From contig NZ_JAMBOP010000004.1 in assembly GCF_023715645.1 (NCBI RefSeq), positions 180,495 to 244,494 of the forward strand: 64,000 nucleotides of DNA, in the 5' to 3' direction. Both the position numbers and the translations under genes were made by a program. The DNA comes from Bacillus cytotoxicus. Lineage in GTDB: Bacteria > Bacillota > Bacilli > Bacillales > Bacillaceae_G. A model generated the notes under the pieces. That model saw only the letters and a program-made list of their open reading frames with translations. It made no database searches and was not told the origin of the DNA. Each line of letters opens with the position of its first letter. Position 1 is the stretch's first letter. Positions 9,126 through 16,349 of this stretch are shown here, piece after piece.

Positions 9126-9352
9126 GTAACTACTCAGTCCCTCTATGAAAAAAGGCAGAAAACCACTTTCTTTTTAGGTTGGCGAGAGCATCTGGCCGTG
9201 TGTTGGAGCGGTCAGGGCCTTTTCCTGCCACGCGCAACGTTTTAAAACAAAAAAAGTAGCGAGGTGTAGGTCCATTTTTATCTTCATGACAGCAATCTAG
9301 ATGCTGAAACATGAAAATAACTTTCCAATGAAATGTATGACTGAGTAGTTAC
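9126..9352 (-). mobile_element. IS66-like MITE carrying bcr1 core, copy 2
   Basis: A 227-bp element with perfect 14-base ends GTAACTACTCAGTC / GACTGAGTAGTTAC and a perfect 8-bp target duplication AATAAATG (9118-9125 and 9353-9360). The interior has the bcr1 core in reverse orientation. There is no coding capacity for a transposase. It landed directly beside a bcr1 remnant. Confidence 0.85.
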
Positions 9353-9360
9353 AATAAATG

Positions 9361-9500
9361 TACATTGAAAAACCTACATAAAAGCCCCTTTTCCTGCCAC
9401 TTGCGATGTTTTAAAACAAAGGGAGAAAGCTAGTAGCGGTCATGTTATATTCTGCATAGCAGCGATTGATATGTCGAGAAATCAAAATGGATTTATATAG
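9361..9500 (-). repeat. bcr1 repeat, internally deleted
   Basis: A reverse-orientation bcr1 with both ends preserved (TACATTGAAAAACC at one end, ATGGATTTATATAG at the other). It lacks the CCCTGACCGC...GGCCAGTTGCTCTCG section. The junction lies at AAGG/GGG words that occur on both sides of the missing piece in full copies. Confidence 0.8.
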
Positions 9501-9624
9501 AACAGATTAAAATATTGTTCCCTCACTATTACAGCATAATTTTTCATAAATGGGAACATGCTTATTTGAGGAAACTATTTTCTCTGTTTGGAAGAATGTA
9601 AGGATATCTTCAAATAATAAATTG

Positions 9625-9896
9625 TAACTACTCACCCACTCTATGAAAAAAGGCGGAAAAGCATCTTTTTAAATGGTCCTGAGGGACTGGCCATGCATAG
9701 AAGCGGTCAGGGCCTTTTCCTGCCACGCGCAACGTTTTAAAACAAAGAGAGGTAGCGAGAGGTCCATTTTTATCTTCATGACAGTAATCTATATGCTAGA
9801 AAATGAAAATAGCTTTCTATAGGTAATGGGGCGCATTTTCGTTGGAATCATACCCCTTACCAAACTTCTAAATGAAATGTACGACTGAGTAGTTAC
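9625..9896 (-). mobile_element. IS66-like MITE carrying bcr1 core, copy 3
   Basis: A 272-bp element. The right end is a perfect GACTGAGTAGTTAC; the left end is GTAACTACTCA followed by three changed bases. The 8-bp target duplication AATAAATT (9617-9624, 9897-9904) is perfect. About 45 extra bases lie near the right end (around 9820-9868) compared with copies 1 and 2. Confidence 0.82.
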
Positions 9897-10033
9897 AATA
9901 AATTTATATTGAAAGATGCGCTTATCGTTGTAAATCCGTATTTTCCTGATTCTATCCCTGTATAAATAGAAAAAATATAGTAACATATGCATAAGGATAA
10001 CGTATGTATTATTGGCGAAAATGGGGGTATTTT

Positions 10034-10213
10034 ATGAGTAAGTATATTTTACCTATAGTCATATTCATATCAATAATCACATTTATAGCAAATTTTATTG
10101 TTCATGATGAAAAAATAAATGTAATTATTGATATTAGTGGTCTTGTTTTAATATTAATTTTAGGATTTTGGGGATTTTCACGAATAAATTTAGATAAACA
10201 AAAAAATAAGTAG
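10034..10213 (+). CDS. Small two-helix membrane protein
   Basis: A 59-residue protein of unknown function with two membrane helices (about 4-24 and 30-50) and a short basic C-terminus (INLDKQKNK). The ATG at 10034 is preceded by GGGGGT; the frame extends upstream to 10004, but that ATG has no ribosome site. It lies between a MITE and the DUF4386-type gene, with no obvious partner. Confidence 0.6.
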   Translation: MSKYILPIVIFISIITFIANFIVHDEKINVIIDISGLVLILILGFWGFSRINLDKQKNK

Positions 10214-10352
10214 GCCATGTAAAAGTTTAAAATCCTCAAAATGACATCAGTACCCCATATAAAAATAATTTCACGCTCTTGACTTAAGTTAATGCCCCCC
10301 CATAATCTTCCACCTTAAAATGAAACCAAACATATAATTGGGAGGGTATTTT

Positions 10353-11072
10353 ATGACCGTTTCCGTAAAAAAACAATCAAATCAGCGGAAATATGCGCTG
10401 ACTGCTAGCATATCCCTTATCATCATGGCACTTGTTGCATTTTTTTCCTCTGGATTTGCCCATGCAAACCTCGTTGTAAAAGGGGATGCTAGTGCCACCT
10501 ATCATAATATTATGACGGCACCTCTCCTTTTCAAGGCGGAAATCTTTGGCTGGGTCATCATCCTAATAACTGATATTGTTGTCGCCTGGGCCTTCTACAT
10601 CTTCCTAAAGCCTATTCATAAAAACCTTTCATTGCTCGGGGCATGGCTTCGTCTTATCTATGCAGCGATATTAGGAATGGCCATACTCAATTTGCTATCG
10701 GTGCTGCTTCTCACGAAAAACACAGCCTATCTATCATTCTTTAAAACCGATCAACTTCAAGCACATGTCATGCTATGTTTAGAAGCATTTGAGTCAATTT
10801 GGTCTATTGGCTTGATCATTTTTGGTGGACATCTCATGATTATCGGCTACTTAACTTTTAAATCAAGGAGCATACCAAAAGTCATTAGCATCTTATTGCT
10901 GCTTGCTTCAATAGGTTATATTGCCATTCATTTATGTAGCACATTTTTTTCAGAATATGACAAGTTTATCTCCATACTGCAAATTGGATTTAGCATCCCC
11001 ATGATTGCTGGAGAACTGGGTTTCGGCATATGGCTCTTGCTGAAAGGCGGAAAAACCTCACAAAATGGATGA
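10353..11072 (+). CDS. DUF4386-type integral membrane protein
   Basis: A 239-residue protein with about six membrane helices, matching the DUF4386 layout: first helix about 15-38, conserved WLRLIYA and LEAFESIWSIGL stretches, and a C-terminal GELGFGIWLLLKGG. The family is common in Bacillus and has no assigned function. The start is the ATG at 10353 with GGGAGGG ahead of it; an in-frame TTG at 10338 lies upstream of that ribosome site. It appears to be a single-gene unit. Confidence 0.78.
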   Translation: MTVSVKKQSNQRKYALTASISLIIMALVAFFSSGFAHANLVVKGDASATYHNIMTAPLLFKAEIFGWVIILITDIVVAWAFYIFLKPIHKNLSLLGAWLRLIYAAILGMAILNLLSVLLLTKNTAYLSFFKTDQLQAHVMLCLEAFESIWSIGLIIFGGHLMIIGYLTFKSRSIPKVISILLLLASIGYIAIHLCSTFFSEYDKFISILQIGFSIPMIAGELGFGIWLLLKGGKTSQNG

Positions 11073-11093
11073 CAACTTCCTAACAATTTTCTT

Positions 11094-11296
11094 TATATAT
11101 AAATACAAGTTGATTTTTTAACATATAAGTCGCTGCTATGCAGAACAAAACATGGCCGCTACTTGCTTTCTACCTTTGTTTTAAACTTTGCACGTGGCAG
11201 AAAAAGGAACTGACCGCTTCTATGCATGGCCAGTTGCTCTCGTCCTCCCCTAAAAAAAGTGGTGTTTATGTCATTTTTTCAATTTGTATTTATATA
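11094..11296 (+). repeat. bcr1 repeat, forward, full-length type
   Basis: Ends are TATATAAATACAAGTTGA on the left and CAATTTGTATTTATATA on the right, which are inverted repeats of each other. All internal blocks (GCTATGCAGAA, ACGTGGCAGAAAAAGG, GGCCAGTTGCTCTCG) are present. The right end supplies the last codons and the stop of the neighbouring Crp/Fnr gene. Confidence 0.88.
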
Positions 11297-11863
11297 GATA
11301 CGCTTCTTAATTCTACTTAATGACTCTGGCGTAATCCCAAGATAGCTCGCCAACTGATGTTGAGGGACACGGCTAACTAAATGAGGTCGTTTCCGTAATA
11401 GCGACTTGTAGCGTTCTTCCGGTGTAGAGGCAATAAATGAAGCCAATTCATCTTGCATATCACCTAGCTTTTCCTCAATCATCTTGCGAGTCATTGTTTC
11501 CAATTTTGTATATTTATTATACATGTCCTTTTCGGCATCAAGATCACCAACGACCAATATACAATCTTCTAAACAAACTAAAGAATACATTGATGCCTTA
11601 TCTTGTTTATGATGATTAAAATTCGCAATCGCTTGTTCTTCTGTGTAAAAATTAGATGTGACTTCTTTCCCAGTTTCATCTATCGAATACTGCCGCACGC
11701 AGCCCTCCAATACGAAATAACATTTCGTAGGAACATCCCCTTGTCTAAGGAGAATTGTTCCTTTTTTATATTCTTCAATCCGTATCTCTTTCACAATTTC
11801 CTGTTGCTCTTCTTCGTTAAACGTTGTAAATTTGCTCAAATACTTCAATAATATTTTTTCCAT
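11279..11863 (-). CDS. Crp/Fnr-family transcriptional regulator
   Basis: A 194-residue regulator. The cyclic-nucleotide-type beta-roll covers residues 15-115 (KGTILLRQGDVPTKCYFVLEGCVRQY) and a Crp-type helix-turn-helix lies near the C-terminus (QLASYLGITPESLSRIKKR). No cluster-binding cysteines of Fnr are apparent, so it is probably one of the many ligand-sensing or orphan members. The last five residues (YINTN) and the stop codon are encoded inside the terminal repeat of a bcr1 element, so the native C-terminus was probably longer or different. The target is unknown. Confidence 0.87.
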   Translation of the reverse strand: MEKILLKYLSKFTTFNEEEQQEIVKEIRIEEYKKGTILLRQGDVPTKCYFVLEGCVRQYSIDETGKEVTSNFYTEEQAIANFNHHKQDKASMYSLVCLEDCILVVGDLDAEKDMYNKYTKLETMTRKMIEEKLGDMQDELASFIASTPEERYKSLLRKRPHLVSRVPQHQLASYLGITPESLSRIKKRIYINTN

Positions 11864-12186
11864 ATCGCTTTCCTTTCCACTCTTGATTCAATCGTCATTT
11901 TCATGTTCATCATTTCTCTCTTTTATCTTTAAAACTCTCCAATAATATTTTAATACCATCTGATGGTGAAGCATATTCATTTTAAAGAAGACCCAACTAA
12001 TCTCTCGGTATTATTTTGAAACTTTATAAAAATAAATAAGGAAAATAATTAATCGAACCAAATTCACTATCACTGAACATCCTCTTTACGATCGTACGAT
12101 TCACCTTAACTTATCTAAATATCGTTTTACAATTTTATAAAATCCGCAGCGTAACACATACACCAAACACCATTTATTACAAATTT

Positions 12187-12226
12187 GTGAAAACGTATTC
12201 ATTCGCACGGAAAAGTAAGTTACAAT
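12187..12226 (+). promoter_or_regulatory. GntR-gene promoter with cre-like CcpA site
   Basis: A -10 TACAAT (12221-12226) with a weak -35 TTCATT (12198-12203) at 17-base spacing. GTGAAAACGTATTCAT (12187-12202) fits the cre consensus WTGNNARCGNWWWCAW except at the first base and overlaps the -35, which suggests carbon catabolite repression. I see no gene in the rest of the 415-base gap (11864-12278). Confidence 0.45.
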
Positions 12227-12278
12227 AGAACAAAGAAATGATCGTCATGAATTGAATAAGCTATAGAGGTATAAAAAA

Positions 12279-13022
12279 ATGAACAATAAACTTCAAAAAC
12301 TCAATAAACAAAAAAAGCCGTTATTCGTCACTGTATATGACCAATTATATACATTAATTATGGACGGAACATTCCCTCCAGACAGCAAGCTTCCAACAGA
12401 ACCCGAATTAGCGAAAATATTTGGTGTAAGCAGAATGACATTACGGCACGCTTTAGCACTGTTACAAGAAGATGGACTGGTGAAAAACATCCATGGAAAA
12501 GGAAATTTCATTACAAAGTTTCACCACAATGAAAGTATGGATGGCTTAGAGAAATTAGGAAATCCGTTATATAAATGCTATACAGAAAAAATAGATGACG
12601 TCGAACTTATTTTCCGAATTGACCTAGTCACGGACTATGCCACGCAAGTATTAAATCAAGAAATGACTGCCGTGATTGCGTTGGAGCGCTGGTATAAAAG
12701 TAACGATAAAATCGTAGCTCTTGCTTTTACAATGATGCCAATCGAAGCTGTTTCGAAGTTACATCTCGACTTACAAAACGAAAAGCAAGTATTAGAAATG
12801 TTAGAGGAGAAAATATATGAATTCGCTAATTCCTCTACTATCGAAATTAAACGGTCGAACTCCGTTAATACTCCGTCGTCATTAAAATATCAACTTTCCC
12901 ACGGAGAAGAATGTGATTTAATTTTAGAAAGTGTCTATATTAGCGATAAATATCCTGTCATTTATAATAAATATTATATACCAATCGAATTTAGTCAGAT
13001 TAAGATTAAAACATCGAAGTAA
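12279..13022 (+). CDS. GntR/HutC-family transcriptional regulator with UTRA domain
   Basis: A 247-residue regulator. The N-terminal winged helix (residues 15-80, LPTEPELAKIFGVSRMTLRHALALLQEDGLV) is followed by a UTRA ligand-binding domain (about 95-240). HutC-type members answer to sugar phosphates, amino sugars or histidine intermediates. It stands alone; repeats follow directly, and the next gene is convergent and unrelated, so the regulon cannot be read from context. The ribosome site is AGAGG. A cre-like site lies in its promoter. Confidence 0.88.
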   Translation: MNNKLQKLNKQKKPLFVTVYDQLYTLIMDGTFPPDSKLPTEPELAKIFGVSRMTLRHALALLQEDGLVKNIHGKGNFITKFHHNESMDGLEKLGNPLYKCYTEKIDDVELIFRIDLVTDYATQVLNQEMTAVIALERWYKSNDKIVALAFTMMPIEAVSKLHLDLQNEKQVLEMLEEKIYEFANSSTIEIKRSNSVNTPSSLKYQLSHGEECDLILESVYISDKYPVIYNKYYIPIEFSQIKIKTSK

Positions 13023-13027
13023 GATCT

Positions 13028-13141
13028 TATTTTAGGGAGGACGAGAGCATCTGGCCATGCATAGCGCGGTCAGGGCCTGTTTCTGCCACATGCAATGTTT
13101 CAAAGTGCATGTTATGTTTTATTCTGCATAGCTATACTTCT
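13028..13141 (-). repeat. bcr1 repeat, truncated at both ends
   Basis: Reverse-orientation bcr1 core (AGGACGAGAGCATCTGGCC, GGTCAGGGCCTG, TCTGCATAGC) starting 6 bases after the GntR stop codon. Both terminal repeats are missing; the left-hand side abuts the two-hairpin repeat at 13148. Confidence 0.8.
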
Positions 13142-13147
13142 ATGTGA

Positions 13148-13309
13148 GATAAAGTGAAACTTTAATCAGTGGGGGTTTTCTTCATCCCCCACTGATTATT
13201 AGTTGAACCAATCGGGCTTTTACGGGCAGTTTATCTCCCACCTAACTTCTTTGCTTTCGCCGAATTTTGAGGTGGGAGTATTACTGCCCGTTAATGCGGG
13301 ATAAAACTT
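13148..13309 (+). repeat. Two-hairpin interspersed repeat, copy 1
   Basis: Starts ATAAAGTGAAAC and ends GCGGGATAAAA. It folds into two strong hairpins: AATCAGTGGGGG with CCCCCACTGATT, and ACGGGCAGT with ACTGCCCGT. Other copies are at 20953, 32826 (partial) and 48181. ATAAA at both ends could be a 5-bp duplication. It probably belongs to one of the known B. cereus group bcr families, but I cannot assign the number. Confidence 0.8.
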
Positions 13310-13450
13310 AATCAAAATTAAATAAGTTTAAGGACATTACATATTTTATGTCTACTATGTAATGTCCTTTCTTCTTCCAAAACCGCGCCGATTTTGGAAG
13401 ATCATAAGTACATGTCTCGTTCAACTAACCTGTCGTTAGTTGAAGAGGAT

Positions 13451-14320
13451 TCATTTCATCCCCTTAATTCCCCAATAGTTTCTTTCAAAAAAATTAATTA
13501 TTTCATCTTTATAGTTAAATTTATCATTGATTTTTTGTAATAATTCAATATCATGGGTATGAGTTTTTCCTGTCTCGAGTATTTCTCGGTATAAGTCAAT
13601 ATAAGGAAGTTTATTACTAATAGCGTTTTTTAATTCCTTTTCTACATCATAGGAAATTTTTTTAAAACTCACCTCAGCAATCCCCGTTTCATCAATTTCA
13701 AGAATTGCATACTGAGCACGTAGGTCGGTATGTAACTTGTCCCATTTGTAAAAGGGCTGTCCTATAGTTCCTGGGTTAATAATCAATTGATCATTGCTAC
13801 TATAGCGTAACAATTGGTGATGGGTATGAGCATAAATCGCAATATCGTAATCATGCTCAAATAACTGATCAAAATTTTCCTGTTTATTAGTGGGCCATAA
13901 ATTCCCTCCATAATTTTTATTTTGTAAATTATGGCTAATACTGATAGATAGATTATTAACTTGTCTTGTTAGGTGTAATGGTAAATTCTTAATAAGATTA
14001 ATATAGTTTTCATCCAAATTTTCACACTGATACTGAACTAACCTAGAAACATAGATATCAGAAGCATTATCAAAGTCAATCTCTTTATTCAGTACGTCAA
14101 GGAAGCAGTCTTCCCAGTTCCCTTTAACATAAGCAGCAACTTTAATACTATCTAATATTTCGAATAAGTCATTCGCCCCAGGCCCGGGCATGATTAAATC
14201 CCCTAAAAACCAATATTCAGTGACACCTTCTTTGATCGAATCTTCGATAACTGCTTTTAAAGCACTTGCATTTCCATGGACATCTGCTAGTAAGGCAATT
14301 TTATGTTTCATGTCTTCCAT
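13451..14320 (-). CDS. Metallophosphoesterase (calcineurin-like, YfcE/MPP type)
   Basis: A 289-residue phosphoesterase with the two-metal motifs in order: LADVHGN (residues 9-15), FLGDLIMPGPGANDL (about 38), VKGNWED (about 64), SISHNL (about 129) and YAHTHHQLL (about 162), then the INPGTIGQP block. This matches the YfcE-like phosphodiesterase branch. Two starts are possible: 14320 is only 4 bases from GGGGGAGG, and 14311 is 13 bases away; I keep the first. The substrate is unknown. The gene is divergently placed and not in an operon. Confidence 0.85.
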   Translation of the reverse strand: MEDMKHKIALLADVHGNASALKAVIEDSIKEGVTEYWFLGDLIMPGPGANDLFEILDSIKVAAYVKGNWEDCFLDVLNKEIDFDNASDIYVSRLVQYQCENLDENYINLIKNLPLHLTRQVNNLSISISHNLQNKNYGGNLWPTNKQENFDQLFEHDYDIAIYAHTHHQLLRYSSNDQLIINPGTIGQPFYKWDKLHTDLRAQYAILEIDETGIAEVSFKKISYDVEKELKNAISNKLPYIDLYREILETGKTHTHDIELLQKINDKFNYKDEIINFFERNYWGIKGMK

Positions 14321-14606
14321 TTGTCCTCCCCCTAAGATTGACAGTATAATCGAAATAGAATGTATATTCTTGTTTTATCACTTTATGGTATATTATGTGA
14401 TTCACTCATGCTATTCCGTTAGTTTAAAGCCTTCACAATCTTTTGTAAGCTCTTACATAGAATTCTCATTTTTCATTTAGAAAATGTTGTTACATTAAAG
14501 GTCTATAAGAATCTTACAAAGAAATCTATATAACGAATATACGTTCCTGTATATATAATACACTAAATTTTTAAAACATATCAAATATTTATAATGTGTA
14601 AAAAAC

Positions 14607-14634
14607 AAGAGGATATATGCTCATATATCCTCTT
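14607..14634 (-). terminator. Terminator of the 14648-15175 gene
   Basis: A perfect 13-base stem (AAGAGGATATATG and complement) followed on the minus strand by GTTTTTT. Confidence 0.88.
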
Positions 14635-14647
14635 ACTAGGTTACAGA

Positions 14648-15175
14648 TTATCCCTCAAACCTTGGCTGCGCAAACTGCATTCTACACATGGACCAATGAA
14701 ATGTTGTGTTTTGAATTTCATCCCAAATATCCCACAAGTTATTTACTAAACGTAATTCAACATTATGTGTAAATAGCTCTTGAAATAGATCAACTACTTC
14801 CCACTTGGCAATTGGAACTTGCGTTGTTTCGCTTACATAATAACCAGCATTATCGTCTTGCAGTGCGAACTGCTTTATATCAAATTCATACAAGTATAAT
14901 TTCGTATTTTTCATCGTCTCAAACCATTTGTTTTCAATAACGACGACATGTGAACATGATTTTGATGATAGGTATGTTTCTTTATCGCTTTCAGATGTAT
15001 TTGAGCCAACATAATAACAAACACGCGGACAATTTCTAGGTGTCAAAAAATTAGGTAGGCATCGCTCCCCTATTGCCCAGACAAGCCCTTTCGTTGCATC
15101 TAAATCCGGTCGAGTCGGTATTCGCGGATGAAACATTTGAATATCACTCTCTTCACTTACATGAAATATCCGCAC
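14648..15175 (-). CDS. Conserved hypothetical protein (DUF6886-like)
   Basis: A 175-residue soluble protein beginning MRIFHVSEESDIQMFHPRIP, a start block shared by a small conserved family in Firmicutes that I believe is DUF6886. It contains YYVGSNTSESDKE and a Trp-rich C-terminus (LWDIWDEIQNTTFHWSM). No signal peptide or membrane helix is seen. The function is unknown. The gene is followed by its own terminator and has no operon partner. Confidence 0.75.
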   Translation of the reverse strand: MRIFHVSEESDIQMFHPRIPTRPDLDATKGLVWAIGERCLPNFLTPRNCPRVCYYVGSNTSESDKETYLSSKSCSHVVVIENKWFETMKNTKLYLYEFDIKQFALQDDNAGYYVSETTQVPIAKWEVVDLFQELFTHNVELRLVNNLWDIWDEIQNTTFHWSMCRMQFAQPRFEG

Positions 15176-15339
15176 ACGCTTCCCTCCTTATTATGTATGC
15201 CCTCTTTTCAATATTGGTCGTAACGTTACGTTTCTTGTGCACATTCTTATTTTTTCATTTTTTTTTAAAAAAATATAGACTTATAATTCAGTTTTTTATA
15301 TCATGTAGGTAGTGTCATGTCTTTTTTAATATGAAATCA

Positions 15340-15375
15340 AGCCAGATACCCTGAATGGGATGTCTGGCTTTTTTT
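15340..15375 (+). terminator. Orphan plus-strand terminator
   Basis: Stem AGCCAGATACCC / GGGATGTCTGGCT followed by T7. No plus-strand gene precedes it: the nearest upstream gene is on the other strand. A TATAAT lies at 15282-15287, so a short RNA of about 80 bases is conceivable. Confidence 0.7.
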
Positions 15376-15501
15376 ATGCCTATAATAATATTTTAGGAAC
15401 CTGTACTTATTTAGAGTATTAGGAAATCACTACATACCCATCAAGCTAAGATCTTGAAGTACCCCTCTAAACGAAATTTTCACTTTTCAAATAAAAAGTG
15501 A

Positions 15502-15528
15502 AAAAAGCTAGTATTTTACTAGCTTTTT
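15502..15528 (-). terminator. Terminator downstream of the N-acetyltransferase gene
   Basis: Perfect 11-base stem AAAAAGCTAGT / ACTAGCTTTTT with a T-run on the minus strand, 75 bases after the stop codon of the 15604-16242 gene. Confidence 0.8.
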
Positions 15529-15603
15529 CGTTCATAAATACTGAATATAAGAATTTAATTATATACATCTTTCAGTGTATGTTGGTCTCTATTTCAAATA
15601 GCC

Positions 15604-16242
15604 TTAATTACTAATTGTGGATTGAGGTATATATAACAACTGAGCTGTTAAAGTAGATGTTATGTGTGAAAATGGATACATACCTTGATAAAGAAAGTCA
15701 CTATATACAATTTCATTAATTTGAACAGGTTTATATCTTTTTTTGAGAATTTGTTGAGAAATTTTATTTGTACAAGCAGCAACTATATCAAAATTTCTTT
15801 TTAGAGCTACTTCTTGCATTGCATGTGAAACAAGAGCAGTGACCACGCCGTTCCCCATCCACTCGGGGTGACAAGCTCCCATATCTAGGTAAACTAAATT
15901 TTCTTTATGCAGATGGGAGAATTCTATTGAGTTCACTTCTAATGCATCTAATAGTTGAAAAATCGAGTCCATTTGAGGACATATTTCGATTGCTTTTTCT
16001 TTATCTATGAGTGGTTGAGTGACTTTTCTTACTAAGAGAACGCCTATCATTTGGCAATTTTCCATTGCTACAAATGACATAGATTGGGAAACGGCTTGAC
16101 TTACCATTTCTTCACACATTTTATTAAAAGAATCAAAAGGAATTTGCAAACCACTCACAAGAGGTTCACCATTTACAAAAGATTGTGCAACTAGCGTAGC
16201 TGCATCTTTAATATGTTGAGTTCCTAGCATTTCTATATTCAT
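15604..16242 (-). CDS. GNAT N-acetyltransferase, arylalkylamine-acetyltransferase-like
   Basis: A 212-residue acyl-CoA-dependent transferase. The N-terminal ATLVAQSFVNGEPLVSGL stretch recalls the F-x-x-EPL motif of arylalkylamine N-acetyltransferases (AANAT/dopamine type). The acetyl-CoA site is near 138-150 (HPEWMGNGVVTALV). It lies 107 bases downstream of a PLP-dependent decarboxylase gene on the same strand, which suggests that amines made by the decarboxylase are acetylated here. The start ATG has AAGAGGAAG upstream. The substrate is inferred. Confidence 0.8.
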   Translation of the reverse strand: MNIEMLGTQHIKDAATLVAQSFVNGEPLVSGLQIPFDSFNKMCEEMVSQAVSQSMSFVAMENCQMIGVLLVRKVTQPLIDKEKAIEICPQMDSIFQLLDALEVNSIEFSHLHKENLVYLDMGACHPEWMGNGVVTALVSHAMQEVALKRNFDIVAACTNKISQQILKKRYKPVQINEIVYSDFLYQGMYPFSHITSTLTAQLLYIPQSTISN

Positions 16243-16349
16243 TTATTCTTCCTCTTTTCTTAGACAATTAAATTAGGTATGTTTATAAAGATATTAGTGA
16301 TATTGCTTAATGAAAAACGCACTAAGCCTTGAATATTAACCCCTTATTA

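Noticed and set aside
9130-9312. Small frame inside the 9126 MITE
   Set aside because: It is entirely made of repeat sequence; the same DNA in other copies has no conserved frame.
13390-13450. Hairpin AACCGCGCCG / CCTGTCGTTAGTTG region as a riboswitch
   Set aside because: No match to any riboswitch core I know; it is next to repeat remnants and downstream of the convergent gene.
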